Source: Ailanthus altissimus (Eukaryota > Streptophyta > Magnoliopsida > Sapindales > Simaroubaceae). Taken from it: a DNA stretch of 64,000 nucleotides. Below, one piece after another: positions 46,166 through 59,679 of the stretch; the stretch's first letter is position 1, and every line of letters starts with the position of its first letter. Under the pieces are notes generated by a model that saw only the letters and a list, made by a program, of their open reading frames with translations, had not been told where the DNA came from and made no database searches. Position numbers and translations under genes: made by a program. The stretch lies in NCBI GenBank assembly GCA_946807835.1, contig OX327686.1, positions 4,030,001 to 4,094,000 on the forward strand. The letters are read 5' to 3'.

Positions 46166-49100
46166 AGCCATAAATTATAATCTTAATTTCTACCTTTTTT
46201 TCCACATGTAAATATAAAATATGACACAACTAGAACTTGCTTATAAATCATAGGCTATATGACAAATTTTTGCCAATTGCAGCTGTGATTTCTTGATTGT
46301 GATTGCACTCCATTTGCTGTTGGACAACTCACTGGATCACTTTGTCATCTTTTTTTGCTCTTGGAAATGATTAAATAGATTGAGAAAATCCAACAGGAAA
46401 AAGGTGGGAAAAAAAGTTTGGCTTCCTGTTTTATCATTCAATAATCAAAGCGGGAAATGATAAATTGATACTTATGGGTCCGTGACACGTGTCTCCAATA
46501 CAAATTTAAGATGCTAGCTTTTGGTAGTAATCTCTCATAGGCATATATTTAAAGGAGAGTGGATGTGATTTTTAATCATTTCTTGCCTGTTCAATTTCTC
46601 CCAACAATTCTTTTACAATTCTCTTGCGTCAGATAAGGCGATTAATATGTTTTCAAGTTAAATTTAACATGCTTCAAAATTTCCCATGAATTGCTGAGTA
46701 GAAATGACAAGGAAATTTTAAATATAGCATTCATTGGAAGTCATTGTCATAACTCATATGAAAACTCCTAACAGCTAATATTAGAAGTTCAATATTATAT
46801 TATGATATTTGATTGTCTGTCTGGATGGAAAATGAAATATGCAAAAAGAAGTTATTAATTACTCATTGATAGGGCATGCATTTTTTTGATGTGACCACAT
46901 AGTCGGCAATCGGCATGCTATTGCAGCTAAGGATTTATATATATGTATACATATCTATCGAAAAGAAAAGAAAAAAAAAGAGTTTAGCTATATATGTACG
47001 AGAGCAATGGTCAATTCAAAATTCAAATTTTCATAGGACATTTGATTGGTTTTCATAATTTTTAATCCAGTCAATTTCATCTTCAATTGAAATATGTAGT
47101 ATTGTTTTCTCTGGAATTTTGGTCTCAATGTAGAACAGTCTACAGCCCCCAAGTTTAGGCATTCAAAAGATATTTCACCCGAGACTAACAAAAACGCTCA
47201 TTATACTAGTTACGAGTATCTTAAGCTCAAACCCACTATCTAAGAGGGGTCAGTACATAACAAAGGAATGTCTTCGGTACATAGTCTTTGCTCTCATAGT
47301 CTTTGGTATCAATTGAGATCTTCGATGATTTGTCTGAGCCTAACTGACTATTAAAACCTATCGTGTGCTACTAAAACATTCTGACTCAGGGGCTTAAATT
47401 GACCATAATTTTAGAGTTTTATCTTAGAATCGTTAAAAAAAATGTAATTTAGTTTTATTTGTGGTTGCAAGATTTAAAGAGTCTAGTACCAACTAGGAGC
47501 AATCATCTTAGTTCAATATTTTCAAAAGTTCGGTTGTTGTTAAAAAAAGAAAAAATCTTTTTTACTTGATTTAGAATCTCTCAAATTTTAATATCAATAA
47601 ATACAATTTAATTTAAAAATGTATTTGGATTCAAATTTTTTTGAACTTTAAATACAAATGTTACATCATATTTAGGTCAAGTGATCACTTAATAGATTGA
47701 GTGATTAATTCTATTGTTTTTAGAATTTACTCTATATCCCTTTTTGTTTTCCATTAAAAACGACATACTCATTCATTATTATGTTTTAGTGTATGTACTC
47801 ATTCATCTAAAAGGGTATTTTGAAACCTAATTGTAAGTAAATTCAAACCAAAACCTCAAAAATATCAATGGGTAGTTCCAGTTTTACACTGAATCTTTAA
47901 TGGCCTCGGATCCTTTTGATGAGCAATAATGAATTAATGATAAATAGAAAGCGTAAGCTGTGTTTTGTCAGGTATGTTTTTGTTCTGTTTGCAAATTTGC
48001 CTGTACTGTCTTCTTTTGGGTGGAACCCAGGCTGCACATTTATTATTTTTTGAAATGCCCGAGGCATAATTTTTTTTCTCTTTTTTAAACGAATTTTCAT
48101 CCACACATCAATTATTATTACTATTATTTTGAACTATTATTTGACAATATAAAATTTCAAACTAACACTAACACTCACTGTCCTTTATGTCATGCTAGCT
48201 TATATATAAAGATTTTTTTTATTTGAATTCTGAAATTTAATAAAAAAATTGTTTATGTTCCATAATTTATCATTTTAGTGGATTCCATCTTTTAAAAGTA
48301 GTAATTCTCTCCAAATCAATAGGTTTATAATGATAATTGTGCAAGTCGCACCAATGTTGATCCCATATTTAACATGATGTATTTGATTATGTACATGTTA
48401 TGATAATAATTGCATCAGTATCTATATTTTAGTTCAATTATAAAATTTGTTGTTCATTTTTTCCCTTGCAATCCCATTATTTGATGCAACAAATTAAATA
48501 ATTAAAAAACGTAGAATGTTTATGTACATCTACATAACATGAATAAGAATTATGAGAGTTGAAAATAACAAGTGGCATTTCATTAGAGAGTGAAAAAGCT
48601 CTCTTAACCAACTAATAAAATTGTCATGAGAGCTGATCAAATTGAAGTTCTTCGACAAGGATTCTATATACTAGTCACTAGATTCATCAATCTCTTTGAT
48701 CTTTTTATTTTATAAAAAAACTATATCATAACCACAACACCAATACATAGTATGCAATTATATTTATATTTATATCTATCTATTACATAAAGCAAAGAAC
48801 ACATGGCAGTTGATGATGAACAGATAGACTTGCTGCCTTAATTTGTATGATAATGGGGTCGGCAAAAGAATTTATACAATATGCTCCAAAATAATGAATA
48901 TACAATAAACTATATGTGTTATAATAATGAGGTCGGATAATATGTGTTAGTTGAACAATGAGAGGCTCGTTGTTTAAGAGTTAGGAGGAAATCCCATTTT
49001 TATTTTAATGTGGTTACTTGAAAGGTTCTCTTTAATTTAATGGTTCGATGTTTGTTTAACTTAAATGGGCGGCTCTTTGGTGACTGGTTGTGCAACGACG

Positions 49101-49790
49101 ACAACGATAATGGAGTAGCAAAGCGTGGCATTTCGATAGTAGATAAGAAATATTAAAGGGTACCCATAAAGTTTTAACTACTATATACTATACATTAAGA
49201 AACTAGGGTTTTTGGTATAAGTTGATGATAATTAATTAAAGCTTTACTTACCATAATCTAAATCTATTTCTAGACACTTAATTTGGATTTTCAATAAGAA
49301 ATTTCATGGCATTTTAAAGAAGAAGAAAGTATTTGTGGTAGGTAGCTCTTTACTGACTCCTTATAGTTATAACTTATTTCTATGTGCATGTGCATTGTAT
49401 TCGGCTGGTAAATACAATTAACATATTATTTGCATATTAGGTCAGTACCAGGAGTTTTTTCAGTGTGCTGACATGGGTTTTATCCAAACAAGAGAATCCA
49501 AATTTAAAATTGCTTGTTAACAAATATGTAAACTATATCTTAATCGCTTATTATGATTAATGATCAACACCTACATAGTTAAATCCTTAGAAGATGAACT
49601 TGGTTGACTATTGAGTATGAGGTTTAAATTCATTACATTATCTCAGTTCATTAGAATCAAATTTTTTGATTGAGTACTGTGAATTAGAATCCTTTTCTCA
49701 CCTAAGCTTTTGTCTCATAAATAAAAATTAGTATTCTTTTTTAAGTTAAATTTACCTAATCTTTTAAAAAATTTCAAACATCTATTCTGT

Positions 49791-50533
49791 ATTAAGTATG
49801 ATTAATTAAGATCTATTCTTTTATTATTATTTTTAATAATCATCAATCACATATTAATATATATTTATACGTGAATGCTTAACTTAAAAGAGAATTCGAA
49901 TTACATGTTTCTAATTAATAAAAATAATTTAATGAAAATATGAATCATATCCGTATATTAAGGATTTTTATCGTATGCGATTTAATAAATTTGACGCCAA
50001 ACTTATATTCAATAGATCATTAGATGAATTGCATAATTTTCAATACAAATTACTCCACCAAATGATAAGATCTTATATGATCTAATCCAATTACAAAATT
50101 CACAAATCAAAGTCAATCCAGTCTAATCTGAATTAAATAGGTTAAATAAAATAATTTCAATATTGATTCCAGTCGACTTAATTAAAATAATAAAAATACA
50201 TTTTTTAAACTAATTTTATTAAGTATGATTAATCAAAATATATTCTTTTATTATTATTTTTTTAGTAATCATCAATCACATGTTAATATTTATTTAAGTG
50301 AATGCTTAACTTAAAAGAGAATTCGAATTACATATTTCGAATTAATAAAAATAATTACTCCACCAAATGATAAGATCTTATATGATCTAATCCAATTACA
50401 AATTCACAAATCAAATTCAATCCAGTCTAATCTGAATTAAATATGATAAACAAAATAATTTCAATATCGATTCGAGTCAACTTAATTAGAATAATAAAAA
50501 CATGATTTGTTTAACTAATTTTATTAAGTAATT
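49791..50533. repeat. Large tandem duplication, second copy with a deletion
   Basis: Copy 1 is 49791-50217 (427 bp) and copy 2 is 50218-50533 (about 316 bp). Shared words include ATTAAGTATGATTAAT, AATCATCAATCACAT, AACTTAAAAGAGAATTCG, CTCCACCAAATGATAAGATC and CAATCCAGTCTAATCTGAA. Copy 2 lacks about 115 bp between AATAATT and ACTCCACC (49935-50050 in copy 1). Copy 2 ends in TTATTAAGTA, the same join as between copies. Confidence 0.85.
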
Positions 50534-51264
50534 AAATCGAAATTTGAAAAAGGTAGAAATAAACTAATGCAAAGAAATTATGTACATTACTCTCAGAATT
50601 TCCCCTTTTCAACTTGTATCTTGTTTCCCAATATAAATAAGGAGAGACATAGTTAAAATAAATAATATAAATAAAAAACTACTGCATCTGTTTTTTTTTT
50701 TTTTCTTTTGAAGAAAAATACTTTGGCATAAGAAAGATTGAACGTGCACCTGTTTTCTCATCAACGACATCGGTTAAAAGTTCAACCTCCTTATGTTCCC
50801 CCTCTCTTTCAAATTCTTGAATGTTACATTATTTATGAGAATCTTAATTTGGTCAGACATCAGTTGTTGTCAATTTCTAAAGTGGAAGTAAGCTGTAAGA
50901 ATATCATTACAATTCTTCAATCTAATTCTTTCAACTTTGTTGAAAGGCCTATTCTTTTTAGTATTTCATCCAAATTATCTTTACTTAAAGTTTCTTGCAA
51001 TTTTATCAGGTACGAGCTAATTTGATAGCCTATGTTTTTGGCAAAAAAATGCATTTCTTAACTTTGTGAATTCGGTATGGTGGACTGTTTATATATATGT
51101 ATATATATTTTTATATTTTCATAATTGTAAATATTGATATTTCTCATTAATAAACTGTTTCCTTATTATAAAAAAGAAAAACAGAAACAGAAATCATACC
51201 TATTGTTATTTCGGTGTGAACAAAGTTTAAATAAGTTTCTATTAATTTATCGTTCAATTCAAAA

Positions 51265-51640
51265 TTTTAAGTTGATAAGTAAAAACTCAATATTAATATT
51301 AAAGATAAGTCTTTAACAGTCTCCTTAATGTAAAATGTAAATATGAGTAGATTTGAATCAAGTGAATCCCCTGTCTAAATTTGAATAAGTGACTCATTTG
51401 TCTCGTAGGTTAAAAATTAAAAAATTAATTAAAATTAAGTGAATCCCTTGTCTAAGTCTAAACTAAGTAAATTAATCTTTTGTCTTGTAGGTTGAAAATT
51501 AAAAAATTAACTGAAAATAAAAATATAAGCGCTTGAATTTAAGATTTTGGCTTTAAAACCATATTAGTGTATCCTTCAACCCAAAAGTGTAAATTGATAG
51601 ATAAAAATTGAATATTAATATTAAAGATAAATTTTTTAAT
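51265..51640. repeat. Interleaved short direct repeats
   Basis: AAGTGAATCCC-TGTCTAA...TTTGTCT-GTAGGTT-AAAATTAAAAAATTAA occurs at 51359-51428 and 51438-51508. A second pair, ATAAAAATTGAATATTAATATTAAAGATAA-like, is at 51270-51310 and 51602-51632. They look like a degraded local array. Confidence 0.55.
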
Positions 51641-53036
51641 AATTTTTATCTAAAAAATTCTAATCGACTCCCATAAATAAAATAAATACTTAATGCAAAG
51701 ACAAACTTACTTGAAGGCCTAAGGGAGAATGGCCCCAAATCTTAAAATTTTTAAAAATTTAATTATAAATTTTTATAGTTTTACCTCTAAAATAAATACT
51801 TTTATGATTTGGCTTTCTTAAGATTTTAAATCTAACACTAAAATTTTCATATAATTAAAGGACAATATTTATGATACCATATTTTTCATACAACACCTTA
51901 CACAACTTTTGAACTATTAAATTAATGTACATTTAATAACTCAAATTAAATTTTAAATATGCATTAATTACAGTGCATTAAATATACATGTTTAGTTCCA
52001 GCTGTGCCATTAAATGTGTATTAATTTAACAATTTAAAAATTATGTAAGATATTATATCAAAAATATAGTATCATAGAATTCTAAAAAAAAAAATATAAT
52101 GCCATAAATTCTGCCTCTATAATTAAATTATGCCTAATATAATTTTTTTTTACTTTATCATTTAACCCCTTACACTTTTAAATTTTGATTTTCCCGATCT
52201 CTATGTTGTTATTCATGTATTTCTAAAAGAATGTGAGCAAGATCAATAATAGGGCGAAATAAACATAAACCAAGCATTATTATCTGATATAGTCACTACA
52301 ACTTATTTGACAATTATCATATATTCTATTTGACTTCTGATATAAGTCTCATATTTCCATATCACATAATTATTTACTCATTCCATTTCGATGATTTCCC
52401 AAATAAATATAGTATTAAGTTAATTCTTTACTCTAAAAAATTTAAAATTGGAACGAAGGTAAAGGCACACTTCTCAAAGGTGCACTTAAAATATTTTCGG
52501 GGTTCACTTTGATGCCCCATCAAGGAGAAAGTCCAGTGTCTACACAGCAAATCAAATATAGCCCAATGGGCCTGAACTTTTTCACTACTCTATTCAAATC
52601 AACTCGAAATACAAACTATATTTATCAATAAAAATTCATGTGGTATGATAATTGGAAGAATTTTTTAATGGGCAGTGATATTTCCACTTCATATTTTGTG
52701 TAATGACAATCTCATTTATAAATACAGCTCCTTAAAAATTTTAAATACTATAAATATACTTTGATTATTCTTAAAATACCCCTATTATTTTACATGATCT
52801 TTCCTTCTTCGTTTATGAACGAACATCTTCGCAAAGAATCATAGTCTTGTAAAAAAAATTAAATATTTAATTTTTAAGTTCAAATACAATAAATGTTAAA
52901 AATTGAAATTGCACAACAATTTGCCCATTAGAAATGACTTTCATGAGTAATTATTTTATTTTCTAAAATAGAAATAACGTAAAATAAAGAAGGATTCCAG
53001 TTCCAGGATCAAAGCTCCAGAATTCTGAGCCGTAAG

Positions 53037-56000
53037 TCAAAGAGGGAAATAAGCCATCCACCTATCAATCATGGAATAACATTCCTTTGGTTTGTATTCT
53101 GGAGCAACATGACCTGCACCCTGCATGATGAAACAAATCTTTTTTTTTAATTCGGATTTCAGAAATTCTCTACATAAACAATAAATAAATTTAATTCTAT
53201 AGTCGATTAATTAATTATAAAGCGTCTGGATGCGATAATGTTTGAGTAAAAGAAAGGAGTATCTTGCCTTTATTGTTGCATAGATCAGAGAGTAGTCACC
53301 ACTTATAAACTTCTCCGTGTATCTGTTAAGCAGATAGCACAATGAGTGGTCGAATTTGATGTTATGAACAAAAAAATACATCAATAAAATAAGAAATTTC
53401 GTCAGTTCTCAACTGAATTACCCAGCAACTTGCCCATCTACAAACCATGCCCTCCAATATTCATCTGTAGTCAAGTTGAGCAGATGAATCCAATTTTGTG
53501 TCCCAATGTTTGGAATAGACATGTCATGATCACCACTGTTAGAAATTTGTAAATGGGAATGAATCAGAATTGCTGAACAAGTCTGAATTAAACTCTACTA
53601 TTCAGAAATGTTATCAGTGTCTGACGCATAATTTACAACAAGATGATTGCAAAGAGGATGGAAATCACCTGTATATAAGAGCTCTGAGGCTTGTTTTACT
53701 GAGATTCCTATGATAATCGACAGTGCTTGACACGCTTTGATCATATGCTAGACCAGAAATATTGCACCGCTTCCATGCGCCTTTTGTGTTCTGCAATTAA
53801 TTAGCATCATAAAATTTTCTGATCATAACTTTTAAATTAACTGCATATGTGTGATACCTCTCTAACATGAAGAGCTTCTCGAACAGTTCTGTTATTAGCC
53901 CATATAATCGAGAGAACATGTCGATACTCCTGCAAGAGAGCAAACCCTCTTTCAAGAATGAAGGTTACTTGAGGAACAAGAAATGATAGCAAGGCAAGCG
54001 GCTGCATTTACCAGACACTTATATGCGAAATTGGGTTGAGAATTGAGAAAATCTTCGGATCCATCCTCTTCAAGATATCTTCTAGCCCCATATTCTTTCT
54101 TCAATCTCGGGGACGAAGCTTGGCAATAAGGTTCCAAAACATGCATAGGGTATATTTGCAGAAGCAACTGAAACATCAAATGGTTTTACATTAGTTCTCA
54201 ATCCGTGCTTATTGAGCTGAACAGTATCTGTCAAATGGCAATGATTGATGCAGTTTGTATATAGGGTTTCTGCAGTGACTTGGATGGCAATACAAAGAAC
54301 CATGAAGTGAAAACGGTCTATGTAATTAAAATTAATTGATATATGATATAAGTGGGCAGCTGTGGCTCTAACCTGGTCAATAGCGTTAATGGCTGATACA
54401 CAGGCAACACTGCTTGCATCTATATGTACATAGTCTCCATTGCAACTTGCTTTGGCAAACTGAAAAAAGTTTAGAGCCCAAATTTTTTACATGGATTCAA
54501 ATGTTTGATGAATTTCAAAAGTAAAAAAGGTGCTAAATGAGGCCTAAAATAACCTCATAGAGCCCATCTGATATCAGTGTCAAGCGATGAGCAAATGGGA
54601 TTTGTGAATTACTGTCAATAAACGTATCTGTCTTTGGATTCCCGAGTACGTATCCCTGGTAACAGCTCAAACAAATTAGTTTAATTCACAGAAGAGGTAA
54701 CATTTCATAGTTTACACGAATAATTGTGATAAAAAAAAGTACCTGAGATGAGATTTTGACATCCCACAATCGTTCAAACCCTTAAACTAATTAATAAGAT
54801 AACATAATCTTAAGAAATTAATTAAACAATATCGAATATCTACTAATTCTAGGAGACACATTACTTTTATGTTAAGGAATGGCTCCAGTTCAGCTTCATT
54901 GCCTGCAGCGAAGCCAAAGACAAGGCTCAATATTCTACAGGAAATTAAATTGGGTCCTAAATGAACATATGTATATTGATCACAAGCATATGCATGTATA
55001 AACTAATTACCGTTCAGTATTTTTTGGACTACAATGGGAACAGGTATGCCGGAATATGAATCACCGCCAACGAAGAGTTGATTTGTCAAATATTGAGGGT
55101 GATCAATCAGCCACTGCATATGCATGATTATATCATATTTCAAATACGCAATTAACCAAAATTTGGTTGCGGCTGGGAGTGTTGGGTGATTCAACTAGTA
55201 AAAATCTCTTGCATTGGACATCATAATTACGTAATATTTAAGAGTATGAATATACATGAAGAATTTGAAGGTACCTTCCTTAAAAATTGATAGGTTTCTA
55301 CTGCGGATTTAATGTCGTCAGTATAGTAATTTTCTGGAGTGGTTGAGTAGGAGAATCCAGTGCCCACCGGTGCATCTACATATAGTATGTTGAGGCCCTG
55401 AAAATTATTGACAGCTTCGGATAATTAATTAAATGAATCGATAAAAGTTTCATGTGTATTTGATAGTGAAATAAAATTAAATTTAAGTAAAAAGCAAGTA
55501 AAATTAAATTGCATTTGTACCTTTGTCCATGCGAAAGGATTTATTTTGAGCGATGGAAAACCCCCGGAGTAATTGTCAATATCGAAATATAAGGGGCCTG
55601 GTAAAAAGTGAAAAGGAATCTGGCTTCTTTTTCCTTATAACTACGAGTTAAAATAAAGCTTAAAGAATAAATTAGGTATTGTGTTATTTACGTAATTCTT
55701 TAAATATTTTTTTAAAAAAGTAATTTATAGAATTACGGAGCTCATTATATAAAGAACCTCGAACTCGTGTTAAGATTTTATAATATATCATAAATTATAT
55801 AAAAATTTTATAATAATATATAACAGTATTATTTATCTTATGATAAATTATATAATTTATTAAATTATTATTTTTATATATATATATGTGTGCGTGATTT
55901 TTTTTTTTAATACTTTGATTTCTTAGTAATATGGATCTGTTACACTTGCATTTAAACCTTTACACTTGGAAACTCTTATATTTATATTACACTAACGAAA

Positions 56001-56910
56001 CCCAAATTTATACATTAAAAACTTTATATTAAATTAAAGTTTTTATATTTACGTTAGAGTTGAAAATTTTAATTAAACTGTTAGACTTGTCAACAAGCTT
56101 CCTTTTGGTTAACTTGTCATATAATAATGTATATGCACAAGCCAGCGAAGTTTTTACAACTTTCTCCATCTTTTACTTTGAGCAAATATAAGCACAGAAT
56201 AATATTGTACCTTTGTTAAGAAAGACTTTAAATATTACATAATTAATCTTAATTCGTTCCAGAAAACAGGTGGGAAAGTATATATTAACAAACATTTGCC
56301 AATTATTAAGGAGAGAAGAAGAATAAGAAGCTACCGCTTTCATAAAACAATGCGGTGAGAACTGAACAACCAGGGCCACCAGTGAGCCAAAGCATTAGAG
56401 GGTCACGACCAGGACTCCTCTGTGATTCAACAAAATAGTAAAATAGCTGCGACTCGTTCGATTTTCCCACACCAATATATCTACATATTCACAAACATTA
56501 ATTGCATTATATTCACTGAAATAAATAATTCAACATTGTATTATCGTCCGTTCAGTATTCTAGTGTTGTCACTTTAAAAGCATGATTACGAACAGTAAAC
56601 AGTGGAACAGAGGCATTAATTATTAAGTATAAGTTGGTAAGTATTTAGTAAACAGTTAACAATGTTTATCAAATCCTTTAATTGTTGTGCTTTCAAAGTT
56701 AGGTAGAAGCACAATAATTAGAGATAAATCCGTAATAAAATCCGCAGCTTACCCAGTTTCGAGATAGAAGGGAAGATCACCGTCGAAACCTGGTAGCTTG
56801 GTCACTACAGTTCCTGCAGTGGCAATGCTGGAGAAAACCAGAAGGAGAAAAAGCACTTGTAAACATATTGTGAAGCATTTTTTGCAATGTGTTGCTTCTT
56901 CTGTTGCCAT
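53037..56910 (-). CDS. SCPL: Serine carboxypeptidase-like protein, probably acyltransferase clade (IA)
   Basis: A secreted or vacuolar alpha/beta hydrolase (peptidase family S10 fold). Fourteen exons on the minus strand: 56753-56910, 56335-56480, 55521-55597, 55275-55397, 55011-55113, 54865-54902, 54554-54655, 54373-54459, 54012-54167, 53858-53929, 53669-53790, 53422-53535, 53268-53322 and 53037-53120; 478 aa, usual family length. It has an N-terminal signal peptide (hydrophobic [17 protein letters not shown]), then [40 protein letters not shown], the nucleophile motif GGDSYSG (Ser187), SGDHD (about 396-399) and GAGHVAPEY (His455), so the triad is complete. Clade IA acyltransferases, which use glucose-ester donors, commonly have D-S-Y in the nucleophile motif where peptidases have E-S-Y, which suggests acyltransferase. 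The last intron is GC-AG. An ATG at 57012 is in frame, but 56910 gives a typical signal peptide. Confidence 0.93.
53121..53267 (-). other. GC-AG intron in the SCPL gene
   Basis: The donor reads AAG|GCAAGA and the acceptor GCAG|GGTGCAGG. Joining the exons gives an uninterrupted frame through the catalytic His motif. A GC donor with a strong AG|GCAAG context is the known minor variant handled by the major spliceosome. Confidence 0.85.
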
Positions 56911-57275
56911 TGTTGCAAGTTTCAGAAGCAAAATGCAGTTGCGAAGTTTGTGATATAATTGAAGTAATGAGATGGGGACCTTTTTTCTGCTAATATTCAT
57001 GCGGGTTTTCAATTGTTTCCTTTTTATAGGTCCCGCATTTTGGTCCCATAATACTCACTGTCTGACGCTGCATTTTCCACGCTATTAATTATGCACCAGA
57101 AATGAAGCCACCAGAAATATTTTCTTTCTGTAGCAAATTAACGCGAAATCTCCATGACCGTTACGTAGGAAATCATAAGGATTTGACCTAACAGTCCACT
57201 TTAGGAGAAAGTTAGCTAAGTTAGCTGAGGCCAAACCGGCCACAAATAAGTTATGTTAGAAGATGATCTACAAAT
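56911..57275 (-). promoter_or_regulatory. Promoter region of the SCPL gene, bounded by a retrotransposon
   Basis: 365 bp remain between the SCPL ATG and the target duplication of copia element 3. TTTTTATAGG on the minus-strand side near 57020 could be the TATA element (read as CCTATAAAAAG in complement). The remaining upstream regulatory sequence would now lie beyond the 5.5-kb insertion. Confidence 0.4.
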
Positions 57276-57280
57276 ATTAG

Positions 57281-57995
57281 TGTCAAAAAAACATAAAAAT
57301 AAATAAAATTATTTAAATAATATATGCAGAATAAATAATTAAAAAATAAAAAGAGAAAGAATAGAAGAAGAACACACAAAGAATTATGTGATTCGATAAC
57401 TTGTCTACGTTTATGGCGGATCAAGATCACACTCTTCTCTTATTATGAATCACAAGATACTCACAAAGTATGCATTTTATAAAAAAGATCACAAAGAAAA
57501 CTCTCTCTTATACTTTAGGGATTTTCTTTCACAAAAAACCACAAAAATTTCTTACTTTATCACTTAAATCTATTGAGTTATCACAAAGATTGTTAATGAT
57601 CGTTAAGATATATTTACAAGTCAATTGATAGCTTTTATATAGGTTTTAAGACGTCATAGATTTATCCTAAACATGTGGGAGTTGTATTAAAGAGTCCTGA
57701 AGTAAGTGGGAGACGAAATAAAGAATTCACAATTCGGGAAACTCTTTCTGCGCCCAGAGCCGCGGTGCTCAGCTCTCACCGTGGCGGCGCTGGTGCGCCC
57801 GTCTGAGTGTCGCGATGCTCGGCGCCTAGCGCCGCGGCGCTCACGTTCTGGACTGGGAGCCGTGGCGCTCACGACTGTTCACTGTTCCCTTCGTCTTTCG
57901 CCTCCTTTTACATTCGTCTTCGATCCTTGCGTACCCTACGCACTTGGCTTGCTCTCCAAATCATATCTCGATGATTTTCAATCAATATTCTCATA
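57281..57995 (-). repeat. 3' LTR of copia element 3
   Basis: It matches 62065-62782 over its length. On + it opens TGTCAAAAAAACATAAAAA and closes AATATTCTCATA. GC-rich island at about 57750-57880 with CGCGGTGCTC, AGCGCCGCGGCGCTC and CGTGGCGCTC. The LTR end near the SCPL promoter. Confidence 0.9.
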
Positions 57996-58129
57996 AATCC
58001 CCTCATTGATTCAAAATCATCCATAAAGTAACTCGATATCTCATTTTCGCATTTTCGGTCACCTTCACAAAGTAGTGACTCCGGCTAAGTCCTTGCATAG
58101 GACAAACTTAACTGAGAGTAGTGGCTTAG

Positions 58130-59600
58130 TCAACATATCAGCAGGGTTTTAAGATGATGCTATCTTCGTTAGACTAACTTTACCACTTTGGACAATCTTT
58201 CAAATGTAATAAAGCCTTACATTAATGTGTTTCGACCTCTCGTGAAACATTTGATGCTTGCTTAGGTGTATGACACTTTAGCTATCACAATATACACCGG
58301 TGTTCACATCTTCACTAGCCTATACCTCCCCGCATATGCCTTTCAACCACACGGCCTCCTTTATAGCTTTACCAACAGCTATGTACTCCGCCTCTGTGGT
58401 AAATAGTGCAACCACATATTGTAGAACTAATCTCCAATACACACTACATCCAAACAATGTGAATATGTAGCCCGTCAACGATATTTTTTTTGTCTACATT
58501 ACCTACATAATTTGAGTCTACGTACCCTATTACTATTTTACGGCTATCCTCATCCCTCTTATACATCATCCCTTGATTTGACGTCCCATTGAGATATTTT
58601 AGAATCCATTTTACTACAAGTCAGTGATCTTTACCCTGATTTGCCATGTATCTACTCACCACACTCACAGCCTGTGTTATGTCTGGTCTTGTGTAAACCA
58701 TTGCATCCATGATGCTCCCTATAGCGCTTGCGTACTGTACTTTATTCATTTGTAGTTTCTCCTCTTCGGATGTCGGCGACTGTGCTGCTGAAAGTCTGAA
58801 ATGCATGTCCAAAGGAGTAGAGACAGCCTTTGCGTTGAACATACCAAACTTCTTTAGAATTTTAAGTAAATATTGTTGTTGGGACAAGAAGATAACATCT
58901 CTTCTTTCCCTCACAATATCCATACCCAAGATTCTCTTTGCTGCTCTCAAATCCTTCTTCTCAAACTCACCACTCAACTGCTTCTTGATCTTCTGTATTT
59001 CTTTCATGTTCTTACATGCGATCAACATATCATCAATGTATAGAAGCAAATACATCATCCTACAACTTATGTTCTTGAAGTACACGCATCCGTTATACTT
59101 GCTCCTACTAAAGCCACAAGCCATCATAAACTCATCAAATCTCCTATACCACTATCTAGGTGATTGCTTTAATCCGTATAATGACTTCTTTAGCAAACAA
59201 GTATGATCTTCTTTTCTAGGCTGCTCGAACCCTTACGGCTTTATCATGTATATCGTCTCTTCAAGCCCTCAATGTAAAAAAAGCTGTCTTTACATCCATC
59301 TACTATAGATGTAAATTAAGGTTTGTACACATGGCTAACAAAATCCTAATAGATGTGTACTTGATGGCTAGAGAGAATATCTCATAAAAATCGACTTCCT
59401 CTCTTTGAGTAAAACCTTGTGCAACTAACCTAGCCTTGAATCTTGTAAGCTCTATCCTCGGTATCCCTTCCTTCACCTTATATACCTATTTGCACATAAC
59501 TAGTTTTTTTTGAGGTCTCTCCACTAACTTCCAGGTATTGTTCTTCCTAAAAAAATTAATCTCTTCTTTCATGGCCTGCTGTCATTCTTTCTTATTTTCA
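58130..59600 (-). pseudogene. RT and RNase H remnant of copia element 3
   Basis: 58621-59127 is open and has GFSRSKYNGCVYFKN, the catalytic LLYIDDMLIA, KRILGMDI, SQQQYLLKILKKFGM and ASAIGSIMDAMVYTRPDI, the palm-to-connection part of copia RT. The fingers region lies at 59130-59600 but is interrupted. RNase H pieces, including the EAEYIAVGKAIKEAVWLKG-type motif near 58320-58400, lie downstream with stops. Confidence 0.85.
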
Positions 59601-59679
59601 CTCTTCATAGCCTCACCATATGTCCTAGGCTCATTTTACTCAAGAGTGTAAGCAGAATTAAAAGTATGAGCAACTAAAT

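Larger units (their letters stand above)
46166..53036. other. Intergenic DNA between the kinase and carboxypeptidase-like genes
   Basis: Nearly 7 kb, strongly AT-rich, with no recognised gene. It holds a 427-bp tandem duplication at 49791-50533 and short repeated segments at 51265-51640. A 95-codon open frame at 50738-51025 has a Leu/Ile-rich sequence without a recognised motif. No LTR or TIR was identified, in contrast with the rest of the window. The first and last 200 bp should hold the 3' UTRs of the two convergent genes. Confidence 0.5.

Noticed and set aside
50738..51025. 95-codon plus-strand frame rich in Leu and Ile
   Set aside because: It weakly recalls a leucine-rich-repeat-like pattern but lacks a regular period and has no neighbouring exons.
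56911..57012. Upstream in-frame ATG for SCPL at 57012
   Set aside because: It would add 34 residues before the hydrophobic signal peptide; the ATG at 56910 puts the signal peptide at a normal distance. RNA data could reverse this.
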